Below are positions 1 through 9,006 of a DNA stretch of 64,000 nt, one piece after another (position 1 is the stretch's first letter; every line of letters starts with the position of its first letter). The notes beneath the pieces are model-generated. The model did no database searches and was not told the origin of the DNA. It worked only from the letters and a program-made list of their open reading frames with translations. The stretch lies in contig NZ_JOHR01000006.1 in the NCBI RefSeq assembly GCF_000719775.1, positions 310,001 to 374,000 on the forward strand, read 5' to 3'. The stretch is from Streptomyces sp. NRRL F-5135. Lineage in GTDB: Bacteria > Actinomycetota > Actinomycetes > Streptomycetales > Streptomycetaceae. The translations under genes and the position numbers were made by a program.

Positions 1-3000
1 CAGTCGGCACCCTCCCCGCCTCGGAAGGCGGTGGTCCCCGCGCACGCGGGGGTGGTCCCAGGCCGAAGCAGCCGCAGGCGGGGCAGGGGTGGTGGTCCCC
101 GCGCACGCGGGGGTGGTCCCCTCGAATACCCCGAAGGCGCCGTCCTCTACGAGTGGTCCCCGCGCACGCGGGGGTGGTCCCTCGATCCGCGCGTGCCGCC
201 AGTTCCGCTCCCGGTGGTCCCCGCGCACGCGGGGGTGGTCCCTAACCCGACAGCCAGAAAGGCCCGCCCGTGACGTGGTCCCCGCGCACGCGGGGGTGGT
301 CCCCGTGCACGATGGAGTCCATGCGGTCTGGGGAGGTGGTCCCCGCGCACGCGGGGGTGGTCCCTCCAGCTCGTCCACCTACGTCGGAGGACGCATGTGG
401 TCCCCGCGCACGCGGGGGTGGTCCCTCGGCTTCGCCCTCAAGACGGCAGCCAAGCAAGTGGTCCCCGCGCACGCGGGGGTGGTCCCGCGAGGGACGCAAC
501 CCCGCGTTCGTCATCAACGTGGTCCCCGCGCACGCGGGGGTGGTCCCACGGAAGCGCCTTCGGTGACCAGGGTGTAGGCGTGGTCCCCGCGCACGCGGGG
601 GTGGTCCCTGTCCACCACCGGTGCCGGGGTGCTGCCGGCGGTGGTCCCCGCGCACGCGGGGGTGGTCCCGCGGCCACGAGGGAGACACCTGCTGAGCGGG
701 CGTGGTCCCCGCGCACGCGGGGGTGGTCCCCACTTGCCGCACTGGCCGCACTGCCAGTCGTCGTGGTCCCCGCGCACGCGGGGGTGGTCCCTTGCATCAA
801 AAGCGAGCCGAGGAAATCGGCAAGTGGTCCCCGCGCACGCGGGGGTGGTCCCTACATCTACGCCTCCGCCAGGCGCCGGGCATGGTGGTCCCCGCGCACG
901 CGGGGGTGGTCCCACTCCGCGCCGAGCTTCGTATTGGCTTGGGGTGTGGTCCCCGCGCACGCGGGGGTGGTCCCACGCATCCCGAGCACGGGATGGGTGA
1001 TCTCCCGTGGTCCCCGCGCACGCGGGGGTGGTCCCCCTTGAACCGCACCGCCTGGCGGGCCGCGCTGGTGGTCCCCGCGCACGCGGGGGTGGTCCCAAGA
1101 TGCTGGACCTGCTCAACAAGCACCGAGAGTGGTCCCCGCGCACGCGGGGGTGGTCCCTGATCGTCGGTGGTGTCGACCCTGACGACGTCGTGGTCCCCGC
1201 GCACGCGGGGGTGGTCCCGTGTACCACTTGCCCTTGTACTGCGACAGGACGTGGTCCCCGCGCACGCGGGGGTGGTCCCCAGACCAGCACGGCCAGTTCG
1301 GCGATGGGGGAGTGGTCCCCGCGCACGCGGGGGTGGTCCCTGCTCGGCGGCGGCAATGGCGACCGCCTCCCGGTGGTCCCCGCGCACGCGGGGGTGGTCC
1401 CAGGTAGAACCGCTGCTCCCGCTCATCGAGCTTGTGGTCCCCGCGCACGCGGGGGTGGTCCCGACGCGCGGGTGTCCGTGAACGGGACCGCCACGTGGTC
1501 CCCGCGCACGCGGGGGTGGTCCCGTGCAGATCATGCATTAACGACTGATCGATTCGTGGTCCCCGCGCACGCGGGGGTGGTCCCCCGGAATCCGGATCGA
1601 CGACACCTTCGAGTACGTGGTCCCCGCGCACGCGGGGGTGGTCCCATGAGTCCTTCTTTCAGGGGGTGACGGTGAAGGTGGTCCCCGCGCACGCGGGGGT
1701 GGTCCCCCATTCCGGGAACCCAAATTGTCCCGATTCTTGTGGTCCCCGCGCACGCGGGGGTGGTCCCCTGTCCGACTACCGGGCGACGATGATCGCCCGG
1801 TGGTCCCCGCGCACGCGGGGGTGGTCCCAACGCCAGGAGGTGCTGGAGGCGATCAGGGAGGTGGTCCCCGCGCACGCGGGGGTGGTCCCCGACGGCGGCG
1901 AGCGGGGCCAGGACCTGGCCGGTGGTCCCCGCGCACGCGGGGGTGGTCCCATCCCCGCCGGCTGCTGGTCGGCCGCGAGCAGGTGGTCCCCGCGCACGCG
2001 GGGGTGGTCCCGCGGCCCACGCCGATGTTGCTGGCGTATTTCTGTGGTCCCCGCGCACGCGGGGGTGGTCCCCCTGGGGACGACAAGCGGCCGCCGGGCC
2101 CCGTGTGGTCCCCGCGCACGCGGGGGTGGTCCCGCCCTCGGCGCGGAGGGCGGTGAGTATGGCGGGTGGTCCCCGCGCACGCGGGGGTGGTCCCGGACGG
2201 TCGGACGCTGAGATCGCCTCGGTCCTGTGGTCCCCGCGCACGCGGGGGTGGTCCCTGTCACCGCACGACGGAGCCCCGGACCTGATGGTGGTCCCCGCGC
2301 ACGCGGGGGTGGTCCCGGCATGCGGCCACATTGGAGGCCCGGCCCACCGTGGTCCCCGCGCACGCGGGGGTGGTCCCCCCTGATGTGTGCAGTGAATGGC
2401 GGAAGAATTGTGGTCCCCGCGCACGCGGGGGTGGTCCCAAGCGGTCAGGTGGTGCGGGCTCGCTCGTACCGTGGTCCCCGCGCACGCGGGGGTGGTCCCC
2501 GGGGTCGCCTGCCGCCAGGAACCTTCTCGTAGTGGTCCCCGCGCACGCGGGGGTGGTCCCCAGCGCGAGCACTGGTTGCACTGCCAGTTGCCGTGGTCCC
2601 CGCGCACGCGGGGGTGGTCCCGCGTGAGGGCACTTGTTGAGGCATGGAACAGGGTGGTCCCCGCGCACGCGGGGGTGGTCCCTGCGTGAGCGGCTGCTGT
2701 CCCACCTCGGCCTGGTGGTCCCCGCGCACGCGGGGGTGGTCCCGCACCAGCCCACAGTCCGGCGGGTGCGGCCAGGTGGTCCCCGCGCACGCGGGGGTGG
2801 TCCCCGGCTGCTGATGGTGGGCCGAAAGATCAAAAGGTGGTCCCCGCGCACGCGGGGGTGGTCCCGTGCGCCAGATCATCCGCAACGGCGCGTCCGGGTG
2901 GTCCCCGCGCACGCGGGGGTGGTCCCGACGCCTGGTGGCGCCCTGGGTGGACGTCTCAGTGGTCCCCGCGCACGCGGGGGTGGTCCCAAGCGCTGCGGCT

Positions 3001-3048
3001 TCCGCGCGTTCAGCGCATGGTGGTCCCCGCGCACGCGGGGGTGGTCCC
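1..3048 (+). CRISPR. Type I-E-like CRISPR array, 50 repeats, open at left edge
   Basis: Fifty copies of a 29-bp repeat start at 31, 92, 153 and so on to 3020, with an exact 61-bp period, so all 49 complete spacers are 32 bp; bases 1-30 are the end of a further spacer. I found no base change in any repeat. The repeat begins GTGGTCCC, has a CCCCGCG-CA-CGCGGGG hairpin core and ends GTGGTCCC. Length, spacer size and hairpin match subtype I-E; lining it up with the E. coli repeat (GAGTTCCCCGCG...) predicts transcription on the + strand with the leader to the left of the window. No two spacers are identical. No cas gene is visible; they may lie to the left or elsewhere. Confidence 0.97.
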
Positions 3049-3322
3049 ACGATCTACCCAGTCCTCCAGACTGCCCTGAGGTGGCCTGTCGGCCTGTGAC
3101 GCCTGCTGCCGCCTCGGGTCGCCTGGACGACGACCATGCGAAGTAGGCCGAGCGCCGTTCCCCCAGCGCCAAGCCACAGGGGTCCTCGCCTGCCGCGAGC
3201 TGTTAAAGCAGCGAGCGCTGTCGATCGTTCAGGGCGGATCGCCGACGCACGAGCTACCCGGCCCCCGCCGCACCGCCGCCACTGTATGGAACCGAAAGAG
3301 TGGCCACGGGCAATGGGAGTCC

Positions 3323-3344
3323 TCTGGGACTTCTCTGGGACTTC
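3323..3344. repeat. Perfect 11-bp tandem duplication
   Basis: TCTGGGACTTC occurs twice head to tail (3323-3333 and 3334-3344) in otherwise unremarkable non-coding DNA next to the CRISPR array. Role unknown. Confidence 0.8.
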
Positions 3345-3576
3345 CGGCCGCATCAACGGGCATGACCGTGAAACAGCCGAAAGGCCGTTTGCACGGGTCA
3401 GGAACTCATGCCGACAGAGCGCTGCAGGTCACGGGGCCGCCTGGTCTCTTCCGGAACAAGTGACCATCAGAAACCAGCAGTTCCGCGCAGAGCGTCGCCC
3501 ACCCTCAGCGCCCCATCGATACACACCACCCGACAGGGCCTGACCTGCAGCAATTCACCTGACACTGCATCAGAAC

Positions 3577-3615
3577 GAGCGTCAAATGAGCGTCACGAGC
3601 GTCATTTCAGCGTCA
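3577..3615. repeat. Iteron-like cluster of GAGCGTCA
   Basis: GAGCGTCA occurs at 3577, 3588 and 3597, and CAGCGTCA at 3608, with 11, 9 and 11 bp between starts, roughly one helical turn. It lies just past the 3' end of the methyltransferase gene (stop at 3671). Such phasing is typical of a protein binding array, but the partner is unknown. Confidence 0.6.
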
Positions 3616-3670
3616 AGATGTCGCCCGTAACGCCCATACCGCACATAATGCGCACGGACAAAACCGCAGG

Positions 3671-4882
3671 TCAGGAGCCCTTTGCGGCCGGTTCAAGGAT
3701 GGCGACACACTCCACGTGGTGCGTCATCGGGAACAGGTCGAACGCCCGCAGTGTGCGCGGGCGGTAGCCGGCTTCCTGGAAGTAGGCCAGGTCGCGGGCG
3801 AGGGCCGCCGGGTCGCATGCCACGTAGGCGATACGGCGGGCGCCCAGGGACGCGAGGTGGGCCACGGTGCGGCGGCCGGCGCCCGCCCGGGGCGGGTCCA
3901 GGACGATCAGGTCCGCCTCGGTGATGCCGGTGCGCGGCAGGATCTGGTCGACCTTGCCCTGCTCGATACGGACCCGGGGGAACTCCCGGAGGTTGTGCCG
4001 GGCGTCCTCGACGGCACGCCTGCCGGACTCGATGCCCAGCACCGCGCCGTTGTCACCGACCCGGTCCGCGATCGCCCCGGCGAACAGGCCCACTCCGCAG
4101 TACAGGTCCAGCGCCGTCTCGCCCTTCCTCGGCAGCAGACCCTGCATCACGGCCTCCACCAGCAGCTGCGGCGCCTGCGGGTGCACCTGCCAGAAGCCGC
4201 CCATGCCCACGCGGTACGTACGGCCGTCGGCGCGTTCGCGGACGAAGTCGCGGCCGTGCACCCGGTGCACTCCCCCGTCGTTCTCCGCCACGTGGTCGAC
4301 CGGCTCGACGTCGTGCGAACGGTGCTTGCGCAGCCCCGCGCGCCCGCTCTCGTCGACCGCGTACTGCACCCGGGAGCGCCAGGCCGGCACCTCGCCCGCG
4401 GGCAGCTTGTCGCCGGGCGCGGGCATCACGGTCCCGTCCCAGCCCGCCTCCTCGGGCGTGAGCCCCGCGAGCCGCCGCAGCTGCTCGGCGATGACCTCGC
4501 CCTTGAACCGCCGCTGCGCGCCCGGCTTGGCGTGCTGCCAGTCGCAGCCGCCGCAGCGTCCGGGACCCGCGTACGGGCAGGGCGCCTCGACCCGGTCCTT
4601 GGCGGCGTCCAGGATCTCCACCGCGTCGGCCCGCAGATAGCGGGAGTCCTCCCCGCCCTCCGTCACCCGGGCCAGGACCCGCTCGCCGGGCAGGGCGTGC
4701 CGTACGAACAGCACCCGGCCCTCGTCGGTGCGGGCGACGCAGTGGCCCCCGTGGGCGACCGGGCCGACCTCGACCTCGTACTGCGTCCCGATCAGCGACC
4801 CCGGAGACTCCTGCGCAGCCGGAGAAGCCGGTGAATCCTGTGAGGTTGATGAAGCCGGTGAAGCCTGCGGTTCGGTGTGCAT
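3671..4882 (-). CDS. Class I SAM-dependent RNA 5-methyluridine methyltransferase (TrmA/RlmD family)
   Basis: 403 aa. After a low-complexity S/A/P/Q-rich head (residues 1-30) comes a TRAM-like RNA-binding stretch, then a cysteine cluster CPYAGPGRCGGCDW (about 100-114), the SAM site LDLYCGVGLFAG and the catalytic motif YVACDPAALARD, whose Cys attacks C6 of uridine in this family. The family makes 5-methyluridine in tRNA or 23S rRNA; the target cannot be told from sequence. The fourth Fe-S ligand of E. coli RlmD, normally a Cys after an Asp-His pair, appears replaced (VDHV). It lies 111 bp behind the APC permease gene on the same strand, an order also known in Mycobacterium tuberculosis (Rv2690c/Rv2689c). 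A start downstream of the low-complexity head is possible. Confidence 0.9.
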   Translation of the reverse strand: MHTEPQASPASSTSQDSPASPAAQESPGSLIGTQYEVEVGPVAHGGHCVARTDEGRVLFVRHALPGERVLARVTEGGEDSRYLRADAVEILDAAKDRVEAPCPYAGPGRCGGCDWQHAKPGAQRRFKGEVIAEQLRRLAGLTPEEAGWDGTVMPAPGDKLPAGEVPAWRSRVQYAVDESGRAGLRKHRSHDVEPVDHVAENDGGVHRVHGRDFVRERADGRTYRVGMGGFWQVHPQAPQLLVEAVMQGLLPRKGETALDLYCGVGLFAGAIADRVGDNGAVLGIESGRRAVEDARHNLREFPRVRIEQGKVDQILPRTGITEADLIVLDPPRAGAGRRTVAHLASLGARRIAYVACDPAALARDLAYFQEAGYRPRTLRAFDLFPMTHHVECVAILEPAAKGS

Positions 4883-4993
4883 GAGGGAGTGGCTCCAAGG
4901 TTCAAGGGGTACGGCGGGACGACAAGCCCACCAGTCTACGTCCGCGTCACCCGTGCGGCCTCCCGGCTCGTCCCCGGCCGTTCGGCTCCCCCG

Positions 4994-7042
4994 TCATCCC
5001 TTGCCGCTCGGCTCCTTCGGCCGCCGGTCCACCGGCCCCCGCCGCACCGAGCCCGGCGCGCTGTACTCCGCGCGCCGCTTGGCCCGCTTCTTCGCCAGCT
5101 CGGAGGACTCCAGCTGGTACGGCACCGAGGTCACCATCACGCCGGGCGTGAACAGCAGTCGCCCCTTGAGCCGCAGCGCGCTCTGGTTGTGCAGGAGGTG
5201 CTCGTACCAGCGGCCGACGACGTACTCCGGGATGTAGACGCTGATCACGTCGCGCGGGTTCTCGCCGCGCAGCCCGCGTACGTACTCGATCACGGGCCGG
5301 GTGATCTCGCGGTACGGGGAGTCGAGGATCTTCAGCGGCACATTGATGCCCCGTCGCTCCCATTCCTCCCGGAGCGCCTTCGTCTCGGCCGGGTCGACCT
5401 TGATGCTGACCGCCTCCAGGGTGTCGGAACGCATCAGCTTGGCGTACGCGAGCGCGCGCAGCGTGGGCTTGTGCAGCTTGGAGACCAGCACGATGGAGTG
5501 CACCCGGGACGGCCGGACGGCCTCCTCTGACGGCCCCTCGGCCGCGGCGATCTCGGTCGAGACGCGGTCGTAGTGACGGCGGATCGCCGTCATCGTCCCG
5601 TAGAAGATCACCATGCCGAGCAGCGCGACCCAGGCGCCGTGGGTGAACTTGGTGGCCAGGACGACGACCAGCACCAGCCCGGTGAAGAAGGCACCGAAGG
5701 CGTTGATGGCCCGGGAGCGGTGCATGTGGCGGCGCTTGGCGGCGTCGCGCTCGGTCCGCAGATGGCGGTTCCAGTGCCGGACCATGCCGGTCTGGCTGAG
5801 CGTGAAGGAGACGAAGACCCCGACGATGTAGAGCTGGATCAGCCGGGTGGAGTCCGCGCCGTAGACCCAGACCAGCAGCCCGGCGGCCCCGGCCAGCAGC
5901 ACGATGCCGTTGGAGAAGGCCAGCCGGTCGCCGCGGGTGTGCAGCTGGCGCGGCAGGTAGCGGTCCTGGGCGAGGATCGAGCCGAGGAGCGGGAAGCCGT
6001 TGTACGCGGTGTTGGCGGCAAGGAACAGCACCAGGGCGGTGGCCGCCGCGAGGAGGACGAAGAAGAACGTGCCCTGGCCGAAGACGGCGGCGGCGACCTG
6101 GGAGATCACCGGATTCTGGACATAGGCGGACCCGACCGGCACACCGTTCCGCAAGAGGTTCATGCCCGGTGACTCGGTCATCTTCACGTCGGTGGCCAGT
6201 GCCAGGCCGATGATGCCGCAGAACATGGTGACGGCGAGGCCGCCCATCAGGGCGAGGGTCGTCGCCGCGTTCCTGCTCTTCGGCTTGCGGAAGGCCGGGA
6301 CGCCGTTGCTGATGGCCTCCACACCGGTGAGGGCGGCACAGCCCGAGGAGAACGCCCGCAGCAGCAGGAAGATGAGCGCGAAGCCCGCCAGGCCCTGGTG
6401 CTCGGCCTTGATCTCGAAGCCGGCGGTCGGGGCGCGCATGGTCTCGCCGAGGACGATCCCCCGGAACGCGCCCCAGAGGATCATGATGAACACGCCGCCG
6501 ACGAAGACGTACGTGGGGATCGCGAAGAGCTTCCCCGACTCCCGTACGCCGCGCAGGTTCATCAGGGTCAGCAGCACGATGACCCCCAGGGCGCAGAGGA
6601 CCTTGTTCTCCACGACGAACGGGATCGCGGAGCCCAGGTTCTCCACCCCGGAGGCGATCGACACGGCCACCGTCAGGACGTAGTCGACCAGCAGCGCGCT
6701 GGCGACCGTGAGGCCGGCCTTGGGACCGAGGTTCGTGGTGGCCACCTCGTAGTCGCCGCCGCCGCTGGGGTAGGCGTGCACGTTCTGCCGGTAGGAGGCG
6801 ACGACGGTGAACATCAGCACCACGACGGCCAGCGCGATCCAGGGGCTGAAGTGGTACGCCGAAACGCCCGCGACCGACAGGACCAGGAGGACCTCCCCCG
6901 GCGCGTACGCCACCGACGACAGGGGGTCGGAGGCGAAGACGGGGAGGGCGATGCGCTTGGGGAGGAGGGTCTCCCCCAGTCTGTCGCTGCGCAGGGCCCG
7001 CCCGATGAGGAGCCGCTTGGGCACGTCGGTCAATTTGGACAC
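4994..7042 (-). CDS. APC-superfamily amino acid/K+ permease
   Basis: 682 aa. The first 80 residues hold the family signature LPVFASDPLSSVAYAPGE; about 12 hydrophobic helices follow to roughly residue 470 and then a cytosolic C-terminal domain of about 200 residues. Related bacterial proteins move amino acids or potassium; adjacency to the divergent TrkA-type pair and to kdp favours K+ here, by inference. I start at GTG 7042 because homologues begin with this SKLTDVPKR segment. No clear Shine-Dalgarno is visible, but a TACCAT-like -10 element lies 7 nt upstream, which would suit a leaderless mRNA. The frame stays open further upstream, but that part is low-complexity and unlike the family. Confidence 0.88.
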   Translation of the reverse strand: MSKLTDVPKRLLIGRALRSDRLGETLLPKRIALPVFASDPLSSVAYAPGEVLLVLSVAGVSAYHFSPWIALAVVVLMFTVVASYRQNVHAYPSGGGDYEVATTNLGPKAGLTVASALLVDYVLTVAVSIASGVENLGSAIPFVVENKVLCALGVIVLLTLMNLRGVRESGKLFAIPTYVFVGGVFIMILWGAFRGIVLGETMRAPTAGFEIKAEHQGLAGFALIFLLLRAFSSGCAALTGVEAISNGVPAFRKPKSRNAATTLALMGGLAVTMFCGIIGLALATDVKMTESPGMNLLRNGVPVGSAYVQNPVISQVAAAVFGQGTFFFVLLAAATALVLFLAANTAYNGFPLLGSILAQDRYLPRQLHTRGDRLAFSNGIVLLAGAAGLLVWVYGADSTRLIQLYIVGVFVSFTLSQTGMVRHWNRHLRTERDAAKRRHMHRSRAINAFGAFFTGLVLVVVLATKFTHGAWVALLGMVIFYGTMTAIRRHYDRVSTEIAAAEGPSEEAVRPSRVHSIVLVSKLHKPTLRALAYAKLMRSDTLEAVSIKVDPAETKALREEWERRGINVPLKILDSPYREITRPVIEYVRGLRGENPRDVISVYIPEYVVGRWYEHLLHNQSALRLKGRLLFTPGVMVTSVPYQLESSELAKKRAKRRAEYSAPGSVRRGPVDRRPKEPSGKG

Positions 7043-7271
7043 GCAGAGGATGGTATTCGCTTGTCCCGTCCCGCTGTGCCGCCCACCCCCTCTCGTCCCA
7101 CGGCCCCGGCCCCGCTCCTCGCCCCGTCCCCGCGCGCGGGGACGGACGCGGGCGGCCGCACGGGGGTACGGGTACGGGATGAGGGCTTCGTCCCTCCCGC
7201 CGCATAAGCTCGACCCACGGAGAGCCGTGTACGCCGTTCCGCCTGGTGCCCGGCACGTCGGAAGAGGAAGA

Positions 7272-7322
7272 GTGAACAGGGTGTTTTCGCAGGTCATCGA
7301 GATGACCAGGACTGCGGGGTAA
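7272..7322 (+). CDS. Possible 16-residue leader peptide ahead of ceoB
   Basis: A GTG at 7272 directly follows a purine-rich GGAAGAGGAAGA stretch and opens a 16-codon frame ending in TAA at 7320-7322, six bases before the ATG of the TrkA-type gene. Spacing would suit translational coupling. It may equally be part of the untranslated leader; I have only position and the ribosome site as support. Confidence 0.3.
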   Translation: MNRVFSQVIEMTRTAG

Positions 7323-7328
7323 GACGAC

Positions 7329-7997
7329 ATGCACATCGTCATCATGGGCTGCGGCCGGGTGGGGGCCGCGCTCGCGCAGAACCTGGAGCAACAGGGGCAC
7401 ACCGTCGCCGTCATCGATCAGGATCCGACCGCCTTCCGCCGGCTCGGCTCGGGCTTCGGCGGCCGGCGGGTCAGCGGGGTCGGCTTCGACCAGGACACCC
7501 TGCGTGAGGCGGGCATCGAGGACGCCGGCGCCTTCGCCGCGGTGAGCAGCGGCGACAACTCGAACATCATCGCGGCGCGGGTGGCGCGCGAGATGTTCGG
7601 CATCGAGAACGTCGCCGCCAGGATCTACGATCCGCGCCGGGCCGAGGTCTACCAGCGCCTGGGCATCCCGACGGTTGCCACGGTCCGCTGGACCGCCGAC
7701 CAGATGCTGCGCCGCCTGCTGCCGTCCGGCGCCGAGCCGCTGTGGCGGGACCCGAGCGGAGCCGTACAGCTCGCCGAGGTGCACACGCACGAGAGCTGGA
7801 TCGGGCAGAAGATCAGTACGTTGCAGGAGGAGACGGGCGTGCGTGTGGCCTTCCTCACCCGGCTCGGCGAGGCGATGCTGCCGACGTCCCAGACCGTGCT
7901 CCAGGAAGGCGATCTCGTCCACGTGATGATGCGGACCGAGGACATCGAGAAGGTCGAGGCGGCATTCGCCCAGGGCCCGGACGGAGGCATGGGCTGA
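7329..7997 (+). CDS. ceoB: TrkA-type K+ gating/uptake regulator, first of pair (CeoB-like)
   Basis: 222 aa, cytoplasmic. The N-terminus is a Rossmann NAD-binding RCK-N domain (IVIMGCGRVGAALA, residues 3-16, acidic residue at the end of strand 2 in AVIDQD). The C-terminal third looks like an RCK-C ligand-binding domain (IGQKISTLQEETGVRV...EGDLVHVMM). Such subunits gate potassium channels or transporters in response to nucleotides or c-di-AMP. Its TGA overlaps the ATG of the next gene (TGATG), so the two are cotranslated. The pair matches ceoB/ceoC of Mycobacterium, which also sit divergent to an APC permease. Confidence 0.9.
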   Translation: MHIVIMGCGRVGAALAQNLEQQGHTVAVIDQDPTAFRRLGSGFGGRRVSGVGFDQDTLREAGIEDAGAFAAVSSGDNSNIIAARVAREMFGIENVAARIYDPRRAEVYQRLGIPTVATVRWTADQMLRRLLPSGAEPLWRDPSGAVQLAEVHTHESWIGQKISTLQEETGVRVAFLTRLGEAMLPTSQTVLQEGDLVHVMMRTEDIEKVEAAFAQGPDGGMG

Positions 7998-8668
7998 TGC
8001 GCGTCGCGATTGCCGGGGCCGGCGCGGTGGGCCGTTCCATCGCGAGTGAGCTGCTGGAGAACGGGCACGAGATCCTGCTGATCGACAAGGCGCCGACGGC
8101 GATCTCGGTGGAGCGCGTGCCGCTCGCCGAGTGGCTGCTGGCGGACGCCTGCGAGATCACCTCGCTGGACGAGGCGGCGCTCCAGCGCTGCAACGTCGTG
8201 ATCGCGGCGACGGGCGACGACAAGGTGAACCTGGTCGTCTCGCTGCTCGCGAAGACGGAGTACGGCGTGCCGCGCGTGGTGGCCCGGGTCAACAACCCGA
8301 AGAACGAGTGGTTGTTCAACGAGTCCTGGGGCGTGGACGTCGCGGTGTCCACCCCGCGGCTGATGTCGGCGCTGGTAGAGGAGGCGGTGAGCGTCGGGGA
8401 CCTGGTACGGCTGCTCCGTTTCAGCCACGGCGACGCGAACCTGGTCGAACTGACCCTGCCCCCGGAGTCGGCCGTGACCGGCACGCAGGTGGGCGACGTG
8501 GTCTGGCCGGAGGACACATCGCTGGTCACGATCATCCGCGGGACGCGCGTGCTGACACCGGGCCCGGAGGAGACGCTGGAAGCGGGCGACGAGCTGCTGT
8601 TCGTGGCGGCGCAGGCGCGGGAGGAGCAGCTGGAGGACCTGCTGTCGGTACGGCGCGAGTCCGACTGA
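7997..8668 (+). CDS. ceoC: TrkA-type K+ gating/uptake regulator, second of pair (CeoC-like)
   Basis: 223 aa. An RCK-N Rossmann motif (VAIAGAGAVGRSIA) opens the protein and an RCK-C-like domain (VTGTQVGDVVWPEDTSLVTI, then AGDELLFVA) closes it. The ATG shares one base with the ceoB stop codon. The two paralogues probably assemble together as cytosolic gating subunits; the membrane partner is not certain, but the divergently encoded APC permease at 4994-7042 is the obvious local candidate. Confidence 0.9.
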   Translation: MRVAIAGAGAVGRSIASELLENGHEILLIDKAPTAISVERVPLAEWLLADACEITSLDEAALQRCNVVIAATGDDKVNLVVSLLAKTEYGVPRVVARVNNPKNEWLFNESWGVDVAVSTPRLMSALVEEAVSVGDLVRLLRFSHGDANLVELTLPPESAVTGTQVGDVVWPEDTSLVTIIRGTRVLTPGPEETLEAGDELLFVAAQAREEQLEDLLSVRRESD

Positions 8669-9006
8669 CGACCGATACGGCTCCCGCCGGGGGGGTTGGC
8701 GGCCGCGTGCCGCGCCCGGCGGGGCCGTGGCCGCCCTCCCGTTCCCACCGTTCCCGGCGACCGGCGGAGGCCCCGGGGCCGTCGGCCGGGTGCCGAAGAG
8801 GGACAACGCACCGCGCCGCCCGCGCGGCGGGGCCCAGTGCGTCGGCCCCCGCCCCGCGCTCCCGTCCACCGCCCGGCGCAGCCGGCGCGACCACCCCGGG
8901 GGCCGGGGCGCGAGCCGGGGTTTCGGGAAGGGGCGGGACGGGGAGCAGGCCCGTCGCAGGCGCGCCCTGGGCACGACCGCCCGCGCCCGCTCCCGCGTGC
9001 CGCTCG
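8669..9006. other. Convergent intergenic region, nothing recognisable
   Basis: 338 bp of extremely G/C-rich DNA between the 3' ends of ceoC and the DUF3159 gene. Several short GC palindromes could fold, but no long perfect terminator stem and no plausible gene are visible. Confidence 0.6.

Larger units (their letters stand above)
3049..3670. other. Non-coding flank of the CRISPR array
   Basis: About 620 bp between the last repeat and the RNA methyltransferase gene. Open frames here lack ribosome binding sites and the codon bias of the neighbours, so I see no gene. Exactly one period after the last repeat, at 3081, the sequence reads GTGG followed by a poor match to the repeat, possibly a decayed terminal repeat. 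The stretch next to the array is not AT-rich, so it does not look like a leader. Two clusters of short tandem repeats are listed separately. Confidence 0.6.

Noticed and set aside
1..3048. Self-targeting spacers
   Set aside because: I compared spacer text with the rest of the window by eye and saw no long match; the remaining genome cannot be examined.
31..3100. Many long open frames (80 to more than 400 codons) on both strands across the CRISPR array, reading PAHAGVVP, PRARGGGP or SPRTRGWS and their reverse partners
   Set aside because: The repeat has no stop codon in any frame and the 61-bp period shifts frame each time, so three peptide patterns recur every 183 bp. They are artefacts of the repeat.
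3136..3543. Open frame of 135 codons after the CRISPR array
   Set aside because: No ribosome site, no coding bias and no recognisable domain; it crosses the 11-bp tandem repeat.
4947..7922. 991-codon frame on the - strand across the permease and ceoB genes
   Set aside because: A shadow of the APC permease and TrkA genes produced by high G/C content; the true frames carry clear family motifs.
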